Source: a virus
Direction: 5' to 3' (one strand)
Virus record (IMG/VR): IMGVR_UViG_3300046804_000399
Coordinates: 1-20,176 of that record
DNA: 20,176 nt
Within the stretch, counting starts at the first letter, position 1. Each line of letters begins with the position of its first letter. The position numbers and the translations under genes were made by a program. The notes under the pieces were generated by a model, which saw only the letters and a program-made list of their open reading frames with translations, was not told where the DNA came from and searched no databases. Below are positions 8,479 to 15,249 of the stretch, piece after piece.

Positions 8479-9692
8479 ATGGCTTTTGCTAACTCAGCAA
8501 TCACCGATATTATCGCTACCACCATTCAAAGTCGTAGCGGTGAATTGGCTGATAACTTAACGCAGAACAATGCGATTCTGCAAAGACTTAACTCAAAAGG
8601 CAATGTACGGCCTTTCTCAGGTGGTAATGTAATCCTTAATGTTGGGGTCACTCTGAATTAAAACTCAGATGTGAGAATTCTCTCTAATTGACTTGGAACT
8701 CCCGAAGGGGACAACAAGGGGCAAGCGAAAGCAGCCTGAACGACTAAACGAGAGAACACCTGAAAAGGTGAAGCGATAGTCTGACCTTTGGCATAACTTG
8801 TAGTACAAAGAAGCCAAAGAGTGTAGCGGAACAGAAACGACTACACCGAACTGTTGGGAGTTCGTAACAACCGAGCGAGGAAATTATGTACAATGATACG
8901 TCCACCAATAACGCTAATTCTTATAGCGGTTACGAAGTATTGAACATTGCTCCTGATAGCCCAATCTCGGCTGCTCAGTACAAGATTGCTCAATACGCTG
9001 CTGCTGTAACGATGAGCGGTTTGGAAATGCTCCAAAACTCAAGCAAAGAAGCAATCATTGACTTGTTAGATGGTCGTATGCAAGTTTCTGAAGCTCGCCT
9101 TTTGAACCGCATTTCGGGTGACCTTTATGGTGATGGTACTGGTAACGGTGGTAAGAACATTGACGGTCTAGCTGCCGCAGTTTCTACTTCCCCAACCACA
9201 GGTACTTACGGTGGTATTAACCGTGCAAACTGGTCTTTTTGGCAGAACCAAGTAACTACTGGTTTAACCTCTACCAACACCCTTGCAAAAATGACTGAAG
9301 CTGCCATCAAGCAGGTTCGTGGCACAGACAAGGCTGACCTTTACATTGCTGGTAACACCACATATCAGTATTTTGTAGGTGCATTGCAAGCAATTCAGCG
9401 TATTACTACCGAAGAATCGGGTGCTGCTGGTTTTGCATCCCTTAAGTTCTACGGTGGCGGTACATCTGCTGATGTAATACTCGGTGGTGGTATTGGTTCT
9501 CAAGAAACTGCAACTTATATGTATCTCTTGAACACCAACTACATTTTCTTTCGCCCACATAAAGAGCGTAATTTCGTACCGATTGGTGGTGAGCGTCAAG
9601 CCATCAACCAAGATGCGATTGTTAAGCTCTACGGTTGGGCCGGAAATTTAACTACCAGCAACGCTCAGTTGCAGGGTATTTTGACCACCTAA
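8479..9692 (+). CDS. Major capsid protein, split by a group I intron
   Basis: Two open segments belong to one gene. Exon 1 (8479 to about 8636) encodes MAFANSAITDIIATTIQSRS and onward to GGNVIL, the N-terminal arm seen in many podophage coat proteins. Exon 2 (about 8876-9692) continues EEIMYNDTSTNNANSYSGYE, then the HK97-type coat body. Unspliced, the frame hits TAA at 8659-8661. Joining 8636 to 8876 gives one 975-nt frame (324 residues) and rebuilds GGNVIL-EEIMYND across the junction. Joining 8640 to 8880 gives the same length with N for the first E. It follows the scaffold gene and has AAGGA upstream. The ATG at 8886 in exon 2 lacks the N-arm and is not considered a separate start. The coat forms the icosahedral shell. 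Confidence 0.9.
8637..8875 (+). ncRNA. Group I self-splicing intron, ORF-less, in the capsid gene
   Basis: The 239-nt insert folds by hand into a group I core. P1: exon CCUU (8634-8637) with GGGG (8644-8647), splice after U8636 in a U.G pair. P2: UCAC-UCUGA (8648-8656) with UCAGA-U-GUGA (8665-8674). P3: UUCUCUC (8678-8684) with GAGAGAA (8750-8756). P4: CUUG (8692-8695) with CAAG (8715-8718). P5: UCCC with GGGA (8700-8711). P6: GGGC (8719-8722) with GCCU (8734-8737), capped by GC-GAAA-GC. P7: GACUA (8742-8746) with UAGUC (8777-8781). P8: CACCU-GAAA-AGGUG (8757-8770). Peripheral helices: CUUUGGC/GCCAAAG (8786-8792/8813-8819) and GUGUAG/CUACAC (8821-8826/8841-8846). The last base is G8875 and CGA of exon 2 can pair with UUG (P10). 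Ends could shift by 4 nt (8641-8879). No homing ORF fits inside. Confidence 0.92.
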
Positions 9693-9711
9693 TTTGTAAA
9701 GGAAAATAATC

Positions 9712-10017
9712 ATGGCTTATTCAGTTCTTCCCATTTCGGGAGTTGATTTAAACAATACTACGCCTATTAGCTTTTCGTACACTAACGGCTCTACCGCAGT
9801 TGCTATTCCAGCTTTTGGCCCTGTCGGTGCTGAAACTTTTGGTAGCGATGGTAAGCGTTATGTGTTTGCACAAGCAGGTGCAGCTATTGGTGCATCCACA
9901 GCAACTTGCTCAATCAATGCTTCGACTTTCGTAGCAACTAGTTCGGGCGGGTCTTATCTATCGCAAGCTTCTATGGCAAGCGGTGATTTTGGTTGGTTCG
10001 CAGCAACTAGCGTTTAA
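9712..10017 (+). CDS. Small capsid-associated protein, possible decoration protein
   Basis: A 101-residue, A/S/G/T-rich, beta-looking protein 20 bases after the capsid stop, with AAAGGAAA upstream. It has no signal peptide, membrane segment or catalytic motif. A small beta-rich protein right after the coat gene and before a strong terminator is a typical place for a capsid decoration or stabilising protein, and co-transcription with the coat gene would give it a high copy number. The family is not recognised from sequence, so the role is inferred from position and composition only. Confidence 0.7.
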   Translation: MAYSVLPISGVDLNNTTPISFSYTNGSTAVAIPAFGPVGAETFGSDGKRYVFAQAGAAIGASTATCSINASTFVATSSGGSYLSQASMASGDFGWFAATSV

Positions 10018-10040
10018 TCAAAAATTGTAGTAAAAACAAG

Positions 10041-10069
10041 GGGCTACTCGTAATTGGGTAGCCCTTTTT
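10041..10069 (+). terminator. Rho-independent terminator after the capsid genes
   Basis: GGGCTACTC (10041-10049) pairs with GGGTAGCCC (10056-10064) in nine pairs including one T.G, with a six-base loop and then TTTTT (10065-10069). An A-rich run lies before the stem. It ends the scaffold-coat transcript and would lower expression of the head-completion genes. No convincing promoter was seen between it and 10108, so downstream genes likely rely on read-through or antitermination. Confidence 0.88.
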
Positions 10070-10107
10070 CTTTAACCGTAGTACCTTAACCACTTAAGGA
10101 GTTTTAA

Positions 10108-10746
10108 ATGATTGATAGCGATACCCAAGACGCAGATTCTCGTTTGGCAGTTAAGTTTTATAAGCGAGCAGTCAAACTAGAGCATGAATCCAACGAAGCA
10201 GGCAGACCCATCTACAAAGATTATGACTTTGTACGGATTATGGTCGCTGGGGATAATCTAACGGAAATTGATACCTACGCACAGGAAAGCCATAAACAGC
10301 GTTTTCCTCGTCAATGGCTTCAATATCAAGCTACCCAAGATTCAAGTAGCGAGATTTTAGGAACGCCCGTAGAACAATGGCCTTTAATTAGCCAATCTCA
10401 AGCCCAAGAACTCAAAGGCGTTAAGTTTATGACCGTAGAGTCGATTGCTAACGCTTCTGACCTACAGTTACAACGAATTGGCATGATTGCGGGTATGTCA
10501 CCCCATGCGTTTAGGGATAAGGCACGGACTTTCTTAAATCTTGCCGAAGAAACCGCAGAAGCGACTAAGCGGGCAGAAGAAATTAACGCTTTAAAACAAG
10601 AACTTGCCCAAAAAGCAGAGGAAAATGCTAGAATTAAGGCTGAAACTGATGCGAAGCTGGCACAAATGCAAGAGCAAATGGCGGCTGTACTTGCGGCAGT
10701 TAGTAAGCCTAAAGGCAGAAAACCCAAAGTTACAGAGGAAGCGTAA
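10108..10746 (+). CDS. Virion-region protein with C-terminal coiled coil, function unknown
   Basis: A 212-residue protein, the first gene after the terminator, with AAGGAG ahead of ATG. Residues about 45-80 include VRIMVAGDNLTEID and HKQRFPRQWLQYQ; a comparable D/N-x-T then KxRFPxxW pattern occurs in small structural-region proteins of podophages, without a firm function. Residues about 145-200 form a long charged helix (E, K, A, Q), likely a coiled coil, and the end is basic (KPKGRKPK). It may be a head-assembly or head-tail joining accessory protein. Its stop is followed two bases later by the next ATG, so translation is probably coupled. Confidence 0.72.
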   Translation: MIDSDTQDADSRLAVKFYKRAVKLEHESNEAGRPIYKDYDFVRIMVAGDNLTEIDTYAQESHKQRFPRQWLQYQATQDSSSEILGTPVEQWPLISQSQAQELKGVKFMTVESIANASDLQLQRIGMIAGMSPHAFRDKARTFLNLAEETAEATKRAEEINALKQELAQKAEENARIKAETDAKLAQMQEQMAAVLAAVSKPKGRKPKVTEEA

Positions 10747-10748
10747 TT

Positions 10749-11666
10749 ATGTCATCAACGATGCTCCAATTGGTTCAGCAGACCACTAGCGAGTTAAACC
10801 TTGCTATTCCCAACTATGTTGCGGGTAATACCAATCAAGATGTTCAACAAGTTTTAGCTTTAATGAACCGCACAGGCTATGATTTGGTCAAAGAATACGA
10901 TTGGCAAGCCTTGGAGTTGGAGTATCGTTTTTACACCGATGCGCAGACTTTTGTGGGCGATACGGTTAGCGCATCTAGTTACAACATTATCGTTACAGGC
11001 GATGCCACCGCCCTAAATAGCAATTATTCCATTACTGGCACAGGTATCAATCAAGATACCTATGTTTCTAGTGTTACTTTTGATGGCACATATTCAACTA
11101 TTGTTATGAGCCAATTAGCGAGTGGCACATACACGGGGGTAACTTTTACCTTTTCACAAACCAAATACGACTTACCAACTGATTTTGAAACCATTACCGA
11201 CAATACCCATTGGGACAAAACGAAGCATTGGCAAATGCTCGGCCCTGAAGATGCCCAACAATGGCAATGGCTAAAGTCGGGTTATATCTCCACAGGCCCA
11301 CGCATCCGTTGGCGTATTTTGGGGCAACAGTTTCAGATTTGGCCACCCTACAACACCCAAGAATACTTAGGCTTTGAATATCGTTCTAAAGGTTGGGCTA
11401 GAAGCTCAACAGGCACAGTTAAAAACAGCTTTACGGCTGATAACGACACAACTGTATTAGACGATACGGTGATGGTGTTAGGCACAAAACTTAAGTATTT
11501 CCAAATTAAAGGGTTTGATACTACTGCGTTGCAACAAGACTATTTCCGCTACTTAAATGTAGCGAAAGCCAACGACAAAGGTAGTGCAACCCTTAGTTTT
11601 GCCCCATATCCAAGCAAAGTGCTTATTGGTTACGCTAACATCCCAGACACTGGCTACGGAACTTAA
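10749..11666 (+). CDS. Head-completion (portal-extending) protein, P22 gp4-like
   Basis: A 305-residue protein whose N-terminus (LVQQTTSELNLAIP, then NRTGYDLVKEYDWQALELEY) and later LPTDFETITDNTHWD and GPRIRWRILG parts match the style of podophage head-tail adaptors placed after the coat gene. It should bind the portal from below and start tail assembly. A beta-rich, G/T/S/V insertion (about residues 67-140, TVSASSYNIIVTGDATALNS and on to TGVTFTF) splits the two halves. AGAGGA lies nine bases before ATG. The next gene starts two bases after its stop. P22 synteny (coat, gp4, gp10) supports the call; similarity to gp4 itself is not directly shown. Confidence 0.75.
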   Translation: MSSTMLQLVQQTTSELNLAIPNYVAGNTNQDVQQVLALMNRTGYDLVKEYDWQALELEYRFYTDAQTFVGDTVSASSYNIIVTGDATALNSNYSITGTGINQDTYVSSVTFDGTYSTIVMSQLASGTYTGVTFTFSQTKYDLPTDFETITDNTHWDKTKHWQMLGPEDAQQWQWLKSGYISTGPRIRWRILGQQFQIWPPYNTQEYLGFEYRSKGWARSSTGTVKNSFTADNDTTVLDDTVMVLGTKLKYFQIKGFDTTALQQDYFRYLNVAKANDKGSATLSFAPYPSKVLIGYANIPDTGYGT

Positions 11667-11668
11667 AC

Positions 11669-13438
11669 ATGGCAGTACCACAGCAACGAAGGGCTATGAC
11701 TGCATCGTTGCCATCCCCGATTGGGGGGTGGAACGCAAGGGATTCATTGGCAGAAATGAACCCGTTAGACGCAGTTCAAATGGTCAATTTCTTCCCCACG
11801 CCTACGGATGTAACGCTTAGAAAAGGCTACACTAAAATTTCTGAGGGCATTACAGGGCAAGTTTTATCGTTAATGAGCTACAGCAGTCCAACAACGACTA
11901 AATTGTTTGCTGCCACCGATAACATCATTTATGACGCAAGCACCTCAACCGCCACTTCAAGCCTAACTGGTAATACAAGCGGTAAATGGATACACGCCAT
12001 TATCACGACTGCTGGCGGTTCTTTTATGGCTGCTGTCAACAATACTGACCCTATGGTCGTTTATGATGGTACACGCTGGTCAAGAAGTGCTACAACAAAC
12101 ACCGCCCAAACAATTTCTACCATTACTAGGGGTGGCACAGGCAATTTAACCGCTACTTTAACAACTGCAAGCCCCCATAATCTTGTTACTGGCAATACGA
12201 TTACTGTTGCGGGGGCTATTCCTACCCAATTTAATGGTACTTATCGCATTACAGTAACAGGTGCAAGCACCTTTACATACACAATGGCATCTGCTCCTAG
12301 TGGAAACGCCACTACTGTAGGTACATACAGTATTAATTACTACATAACTGGCGCAAATAGCAATACTTTTGCTTATGTAAACTTGTTTAAAGAGCGTCTT
12401 TACTTTGTTCAAGAAAATAGCTTAAGCTTTTGGTATTTACCAGTAGATAGTATTAATGGTGCAGTCACCGAATTTCCTCTTGGTGGCATTTTTAAAAAGG
12501 GTGGTTACCTACAGGCAATGGGAACATGGACTATTGACGCTGGTTACGGGGTAGATGACCTAGCCGTATTCGTTACAAGTAACGGTGAAGTAGCTGTTTA
12601 CAAGGGTTCTGACCCATCTGACCCAAATGACTGGTCTTTAGTGGGTATTTGGAACATCGGACAGACTTTTGCTCGTAAATGCGTCTTTAAATACGGTGGT
12701 GACATCCTACTTCTAACCCAAGATGGTCTTGTACCCTTATCCGCAGGCTTGCAATCGACCCGTTTAGACCCCCGTATCAATATTACCGACAAGATTTTTT
12801 ACGCTATTAGCCAAGCAGCCGACCTATATTCAGCTAATTATGGTTGGCAAATCAATTATTTGGCTAAATACAATATGTTGCTTGTTAATATTCCCGTAAC
12901 TAGTGGTCAAGAACAGTATGTAATGCACAACATTACAAAATCATGGTCTAGATTTACTAATATCAGCGCAAATTGTTGGGAATTAAGCGGAGAAGATATG
13001 TATTTTGGTGGAAACGGCTATGTAGCTCGTTTTTATGACTCATTTTCTGACGATTCCAACAACATTAACGGCTTTGTACAACAAGCGTATTCGTATTTTG
13101 ACCGCAGAGGACAACAAAAACGCTTTACCTTAGTACGCCCTATTCTACAGACCGATAACGGCTTACCGACCGTTTTATGCGGTATATCAACCGATTTTGA
13201 CACCGTACCGCTAACCAATCAAATATCGTTTAACCCATCTACCCTTGATATTGGGGTTTGGGATATATCCACATGGGATGACACAAATTGGGGTGGAAAC
13301 CTTGTAGTAACGAAGTTTTGGCAAGGGGTGACAGGTATAGGCTATGCAGGTTCAATTAGTATGAATGTGGCAAGTCAAGGTATTGAGTTTCATTGGGCAT
13401 CAACCGATTATGTAATGGAAGCGGGTGGAGTCTTATAG
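11669..13438 (+). CDS. Tail hub / stabilisation protein, P22 gp10-like
   Basis: A 589-residue, beta-rich protein after the gp4-like gene. The opening MTASLPSPIGGWNARDSLAE, then NPLDAVQMVNFFPTPTDV, is typical of podophage tail/stabilisation proteins that sit under the portal ring. Repeated short beta motifs around LFAATDNIIYDAST and FVTSNGEVAVYKGSDP suggest propeller-like blades. Residues about 150-225 contain an extra domain (LTTASPHNLVTGNTITVAGA, then GTYRITVTGAST) that looks inserted. The ribosome binding site is weak, so coupling with the upstream gene is likely. Expected to be structural and part of the tail hub that plugs the portal and carries fibres or spikes. Confidence 0.75.
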   Translation: MAVPQQRRAMTASLPSPIGGWNARDSLAEMNPLDAVQMVNFFPTPTDVTLRKGYTKISEGITGQVLSLMSYSSPTTTKLFAATDNIIYDASTSTATSSLTGNTSGKWIHAIITTAGGSFMAAVNNTDPMVVYDGTRWSRSATTNTAQTISTITRGGTGNLTATLTTASPHNLVTGNTITVAGAIPTQFNGTYRITVTGASTFTYTMASAPSGNATTVGTYSINYYITGANSNTFAYVNLFKERLYFVQENSLSFWYLPVDSINGAVTEFPLGGIFKKGGYLQAMGTWTIDAGYGVDDLAVFVTSNGEVAVYKGSDPSDPNDWSLVGIWNIGQTFARKCVFKYGGDILLLTQDGLVPLSAGLQSTRLDPRINITDKIFYAISQAADLYSANYGWQINYLAKYNMLLVNIPVTSGQEQYVMHNITKSWSRFTNISANCWELSGEDMYFGGNGYVARFYDSFSDDSNNINGFVQQAYSYFDRRGQQKRFTLVRPILQTDNGLPTVLCGISTDFDTVPLTNQISFNPSTLDIGVWDISTWDDTNWGGNLVVTKFWQGVTGIGYAGSISMNVASQGIEFHWASTDYVMEAGGVL

Positions 13439-13873
13439 GTGAGAACAGTTATTACTGAAAATCAGCGATATTTGGGGGAATGGCTGGTTCGGATTCTTAA
13501 CTTTCCCCTACCTAAAACCACCCAATGTATAGGGCAATTAAAAGACGGTAATTTGGTAGCTGTCGCTGGTTATACCAATTTCATGCCAAAAGCGTGTGAA
13601 ATTCATATAGGTAGCGTAGGCGAAAATTGGGCTAGTAAAGATTTTTTGTGGGCAGTCTTTGACTATCCCTTTAATAAACTTGGACTTAGCGTTATACTAG
13701 GGCAAATCTGTGCTGATAACACGGATGCCCTAAAGTTAAACCGACATTTGGGCTTTAAGGTTGTCGCTGAAATACCTGATGCCCACATGAGTGGTGATTT
13801 GGTCATTATGGCAATGCGTAAAGAGGAGTGTCGGTTTCTTAACATCCGATGCCCCTTAAACAGAGGAGAATAG
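13439..13873 (+). CDS. GNAT-type N-acetyltransferase-like protein
   Basis: A 144-residue protein starting with GTG directly after the previous TAG; GGTGGAG lies eight bases upstream. The order of elements fits GNAT folds: an exposed beta strand (LVAVAGYTNF), then IHIGSVGEN, a helix (FLWAVFDYPFNKLG), and NTDALKLNRHLGF, which matches the usual N-x-x-x-x-x-L-x-x-x-L-G-F end of the domain. The canonical Q/RxxGxG/A acetyl-CoA loop is not clear, as in many phage versions. GNAT genes of this size are often found between tail and ejection genes of podophages. The substrate is unknown; a virion or host protein is possible. Confidence 0.72.
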   Translation: MRTVITENQRYLGEWLVRILNFPLPKTTQCIGQLKDGNLVAVAGYTNFMPKACEIHIGSVGENWASKDFLWAVFDYPFNKLGLSVILGQICADNTDALKLNRHLGFKVVAEIPDAHMSGDLVIMAMRKEECRFLNIRCPLNRGE

Positions 13874-13874
13874 T

Positions 13875-14930
13875 ATGGGTGGTGGTGGATTTTTAGGATT
13901 AGGGCCTGCGCCAAGCGCACCTGCACCCCCCGATTATGCGGGGGCAGCACAAGCTACAGCAACAGGTAATTTAGAAGCGGCTCGTGCGGCTACTGCGGCT
14001 AACCGTGTAAATCAGATTACGCCTTATGGCAACCTCAGTTACGCTATTACAGGGCAAGACCCATACGGTAACCCTACTTGGACTGCTACGCAGACTTTAA
14101 GCCCCGCACAACAACAACTTCTTGATTATCAAAACCAAGCTAGTATTGGACTTGGTGCGTTAGCAAATAAAGGACTGGGTTATGTAGAAAATATGCTACA
14201 AACCCCGTTTGATGTTAGCAAACTGCCAAGCACAGGATTTAATCCTAGTCAGACTTACCAAGAAGCGTATATGCAACGCCTTGCCCCACAATTACAAATG
14301 GGGCGTGAGCAACTTGCACAAGATTTAGCTAATAAAGGTATTGATATTGGCTCTAAGGCGTATGAAAACGCTATGCGTATGCAAGCCCAACGAGAAAATG
14401 ACCTATTAGCTGCCGCCACAACGCAAGGTTTTGGTGTTGGTCAACAAGCTCGTCAAACCGCTTTGCAAGAACAAGCGTATTTGCGTAATGAGCCACTTAA
14501 CACCTTATCTGCTGTTCGTACAGGCGCACAAGTGCAAGGCCCACAATTTGTTAATTCTGCTCAACAAGCGACTACCGCAGGCCCTGATTTACTAGGTGCT
14601 GCTGGTATGCAATATAACGCTGCTATGGGTGACTTTAACGCTAGACAAGCCGCACAAGCTAATCTAAATCAAGGTTTATTTGGTTTAGGTGGTGCTGCAA
14701 TGATGATGTGTGACCCACGCACTAAAGAAAATGTTAAACCAGTGGGCGTATTAGAGAATGGCTTGACCTTGTATAGCTTTGAATACAAAGATGAATTTAA
14801 AGACCGTGAGTATGCTGGTCATGGCGTTCATGTTGGCGTTATGGCTGACGAAGTAGAACAAGTTTACCCATTTGCAGTTAAGACTTTAGATGACGGCTAT
14901 AAGGTCGTAGATTACGGATTAATACCATGA
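13875..14930 (+). CDS. Virion protein with C-terminal S74-type chaperone domain; ejection-associated
   Basis: A 351-residue protein; AGAGGAG precedes the ATG and overlaps the previous stop. The N-terminal 275 residues are A/Q/G-rich and helical, beginning with a glycine run and a PAPSAPAPPDYAGAA linker, in the style of internal or ejection proteins. Residues about 279-351 are an intramolecular chaperone (peptidase S74-like) domain: CDPRTKENVKPVGVLENGL, then YSFEYK, HVGVMADEVEQVYP and DYGLIP. In autocleaving members the site is Ser-Asp with a Lys five residues after the Ser. Here Cys279-Asp280 with Lys284 is seen instead. The next ATG overlaps the stop (ATGA). Function is probably assembly or DNA delivery, as first of a virion-protein series like P22 gp7-gp20-gp16. 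Confidence 0.75.
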   Translation: MGGGGFLGLGPAPSAPAPPDYAGAAQATATGNLEAARAATAANRVNQITPYGNLSYAITGQDPYGNPTWTATQTLSPAQQQLLDYQNQASIGLGALANKGLGYVENMLQTPFDVSKLPSTGFNPSQTYQEAYMQRLAPQLQMGREQLAQDLANKGIDIGSKAYENAMRMQAQRENDLLAAATTQGFGVGQQARQTALQEQAYLRNEPLNTLSAVRTGAQVQGPQFVNSAQQATTAGPDLLGAAGMQYNAAMGDFNARQAAQANLNQGLFGLGGAAMMMCDPRTKENVKPVGVLENGLTLYSFEYKDEFKDREYAGHGVHVGVMADEVEQVYPFAVKTLDDGYKVVDYGLIP

Positions 14931-15247
14931 ACGCTTACAACCCATACATTATGCAAATGCCACAAACCCAAGATTTAGGTGGGTTATCACCATACTATCA
15001 AAATATTGCCCAACAGCAAGCCAATCAAAATATGGCAATGCAACAGGCTCAAGGACTGACCCAACAAGCTGGGCAAACCGCTCAAGGTGGCATGAATCCT
15101 ATGGCTATGGCAATGATGCTTAGAAAAGGACAAAAATCAGACCCTTACGCTAATGCCCAATCTGCTATGAATCAATATGGTGCAAGTAATGTATATGGTT
15201 ATGGCGGTCAAGGTGTTGTACCAACAATGACTTCAGGCATGGACTAA
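14927..15247 (+). CDS. Small Q/M-rich virion-region protein, function unknown
   Basis: A 106-residue protein that starts in the ATGA overlap with the previous stop. It is strongly enriched in Q, M, A, N, G and Y (for example MQMPQTQDLGG, QQQANQNMAMQQAQG, NPMAMAMMLRKGQK), so it is likely flexible or helical and of low complexity. No known domain is recognised. Lying between the S74-domain protein and the larger ejection-type protein, and sharing the Q/A-rich style of both, it is probably part of the same virion-internal set. The ribosome binding site is weak, so translation likely depends on the upstream gene. Confidence 0.7.
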   Translation: MNAYNPYIMQMPQTQDLGGLSPYYQNIAQQQANQNMAMQQAQGLTQQAGQTAQGGMNPMAMAMMLRKGQKSDPYANAQSAMNQYGASNVYGYGGQGVVPTMTSGMD

Positions 15248-15249
15248 TT

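Noticed and set aside
8479-8661. Independent 60-residue protein
   Set aside because: The first 52-53 residues are the capsid N-arm; the last few come from intron read-through to a stop.
8637-8875. Frameshift or assembly error, or a bacterial small RNA, as cause of the capsid gene break
   Set aside because: The insert has all core helices of a group I intron and its removal restores the exact frame and conserved residues.
8886-9692. Separate capsid gene starting at ATG 8886
   Set aside because: It lacks the N-terminal arm, has no good ribosome binding site spacing, and is explained as exon 2 joined to 8479-8636 after intron removal.
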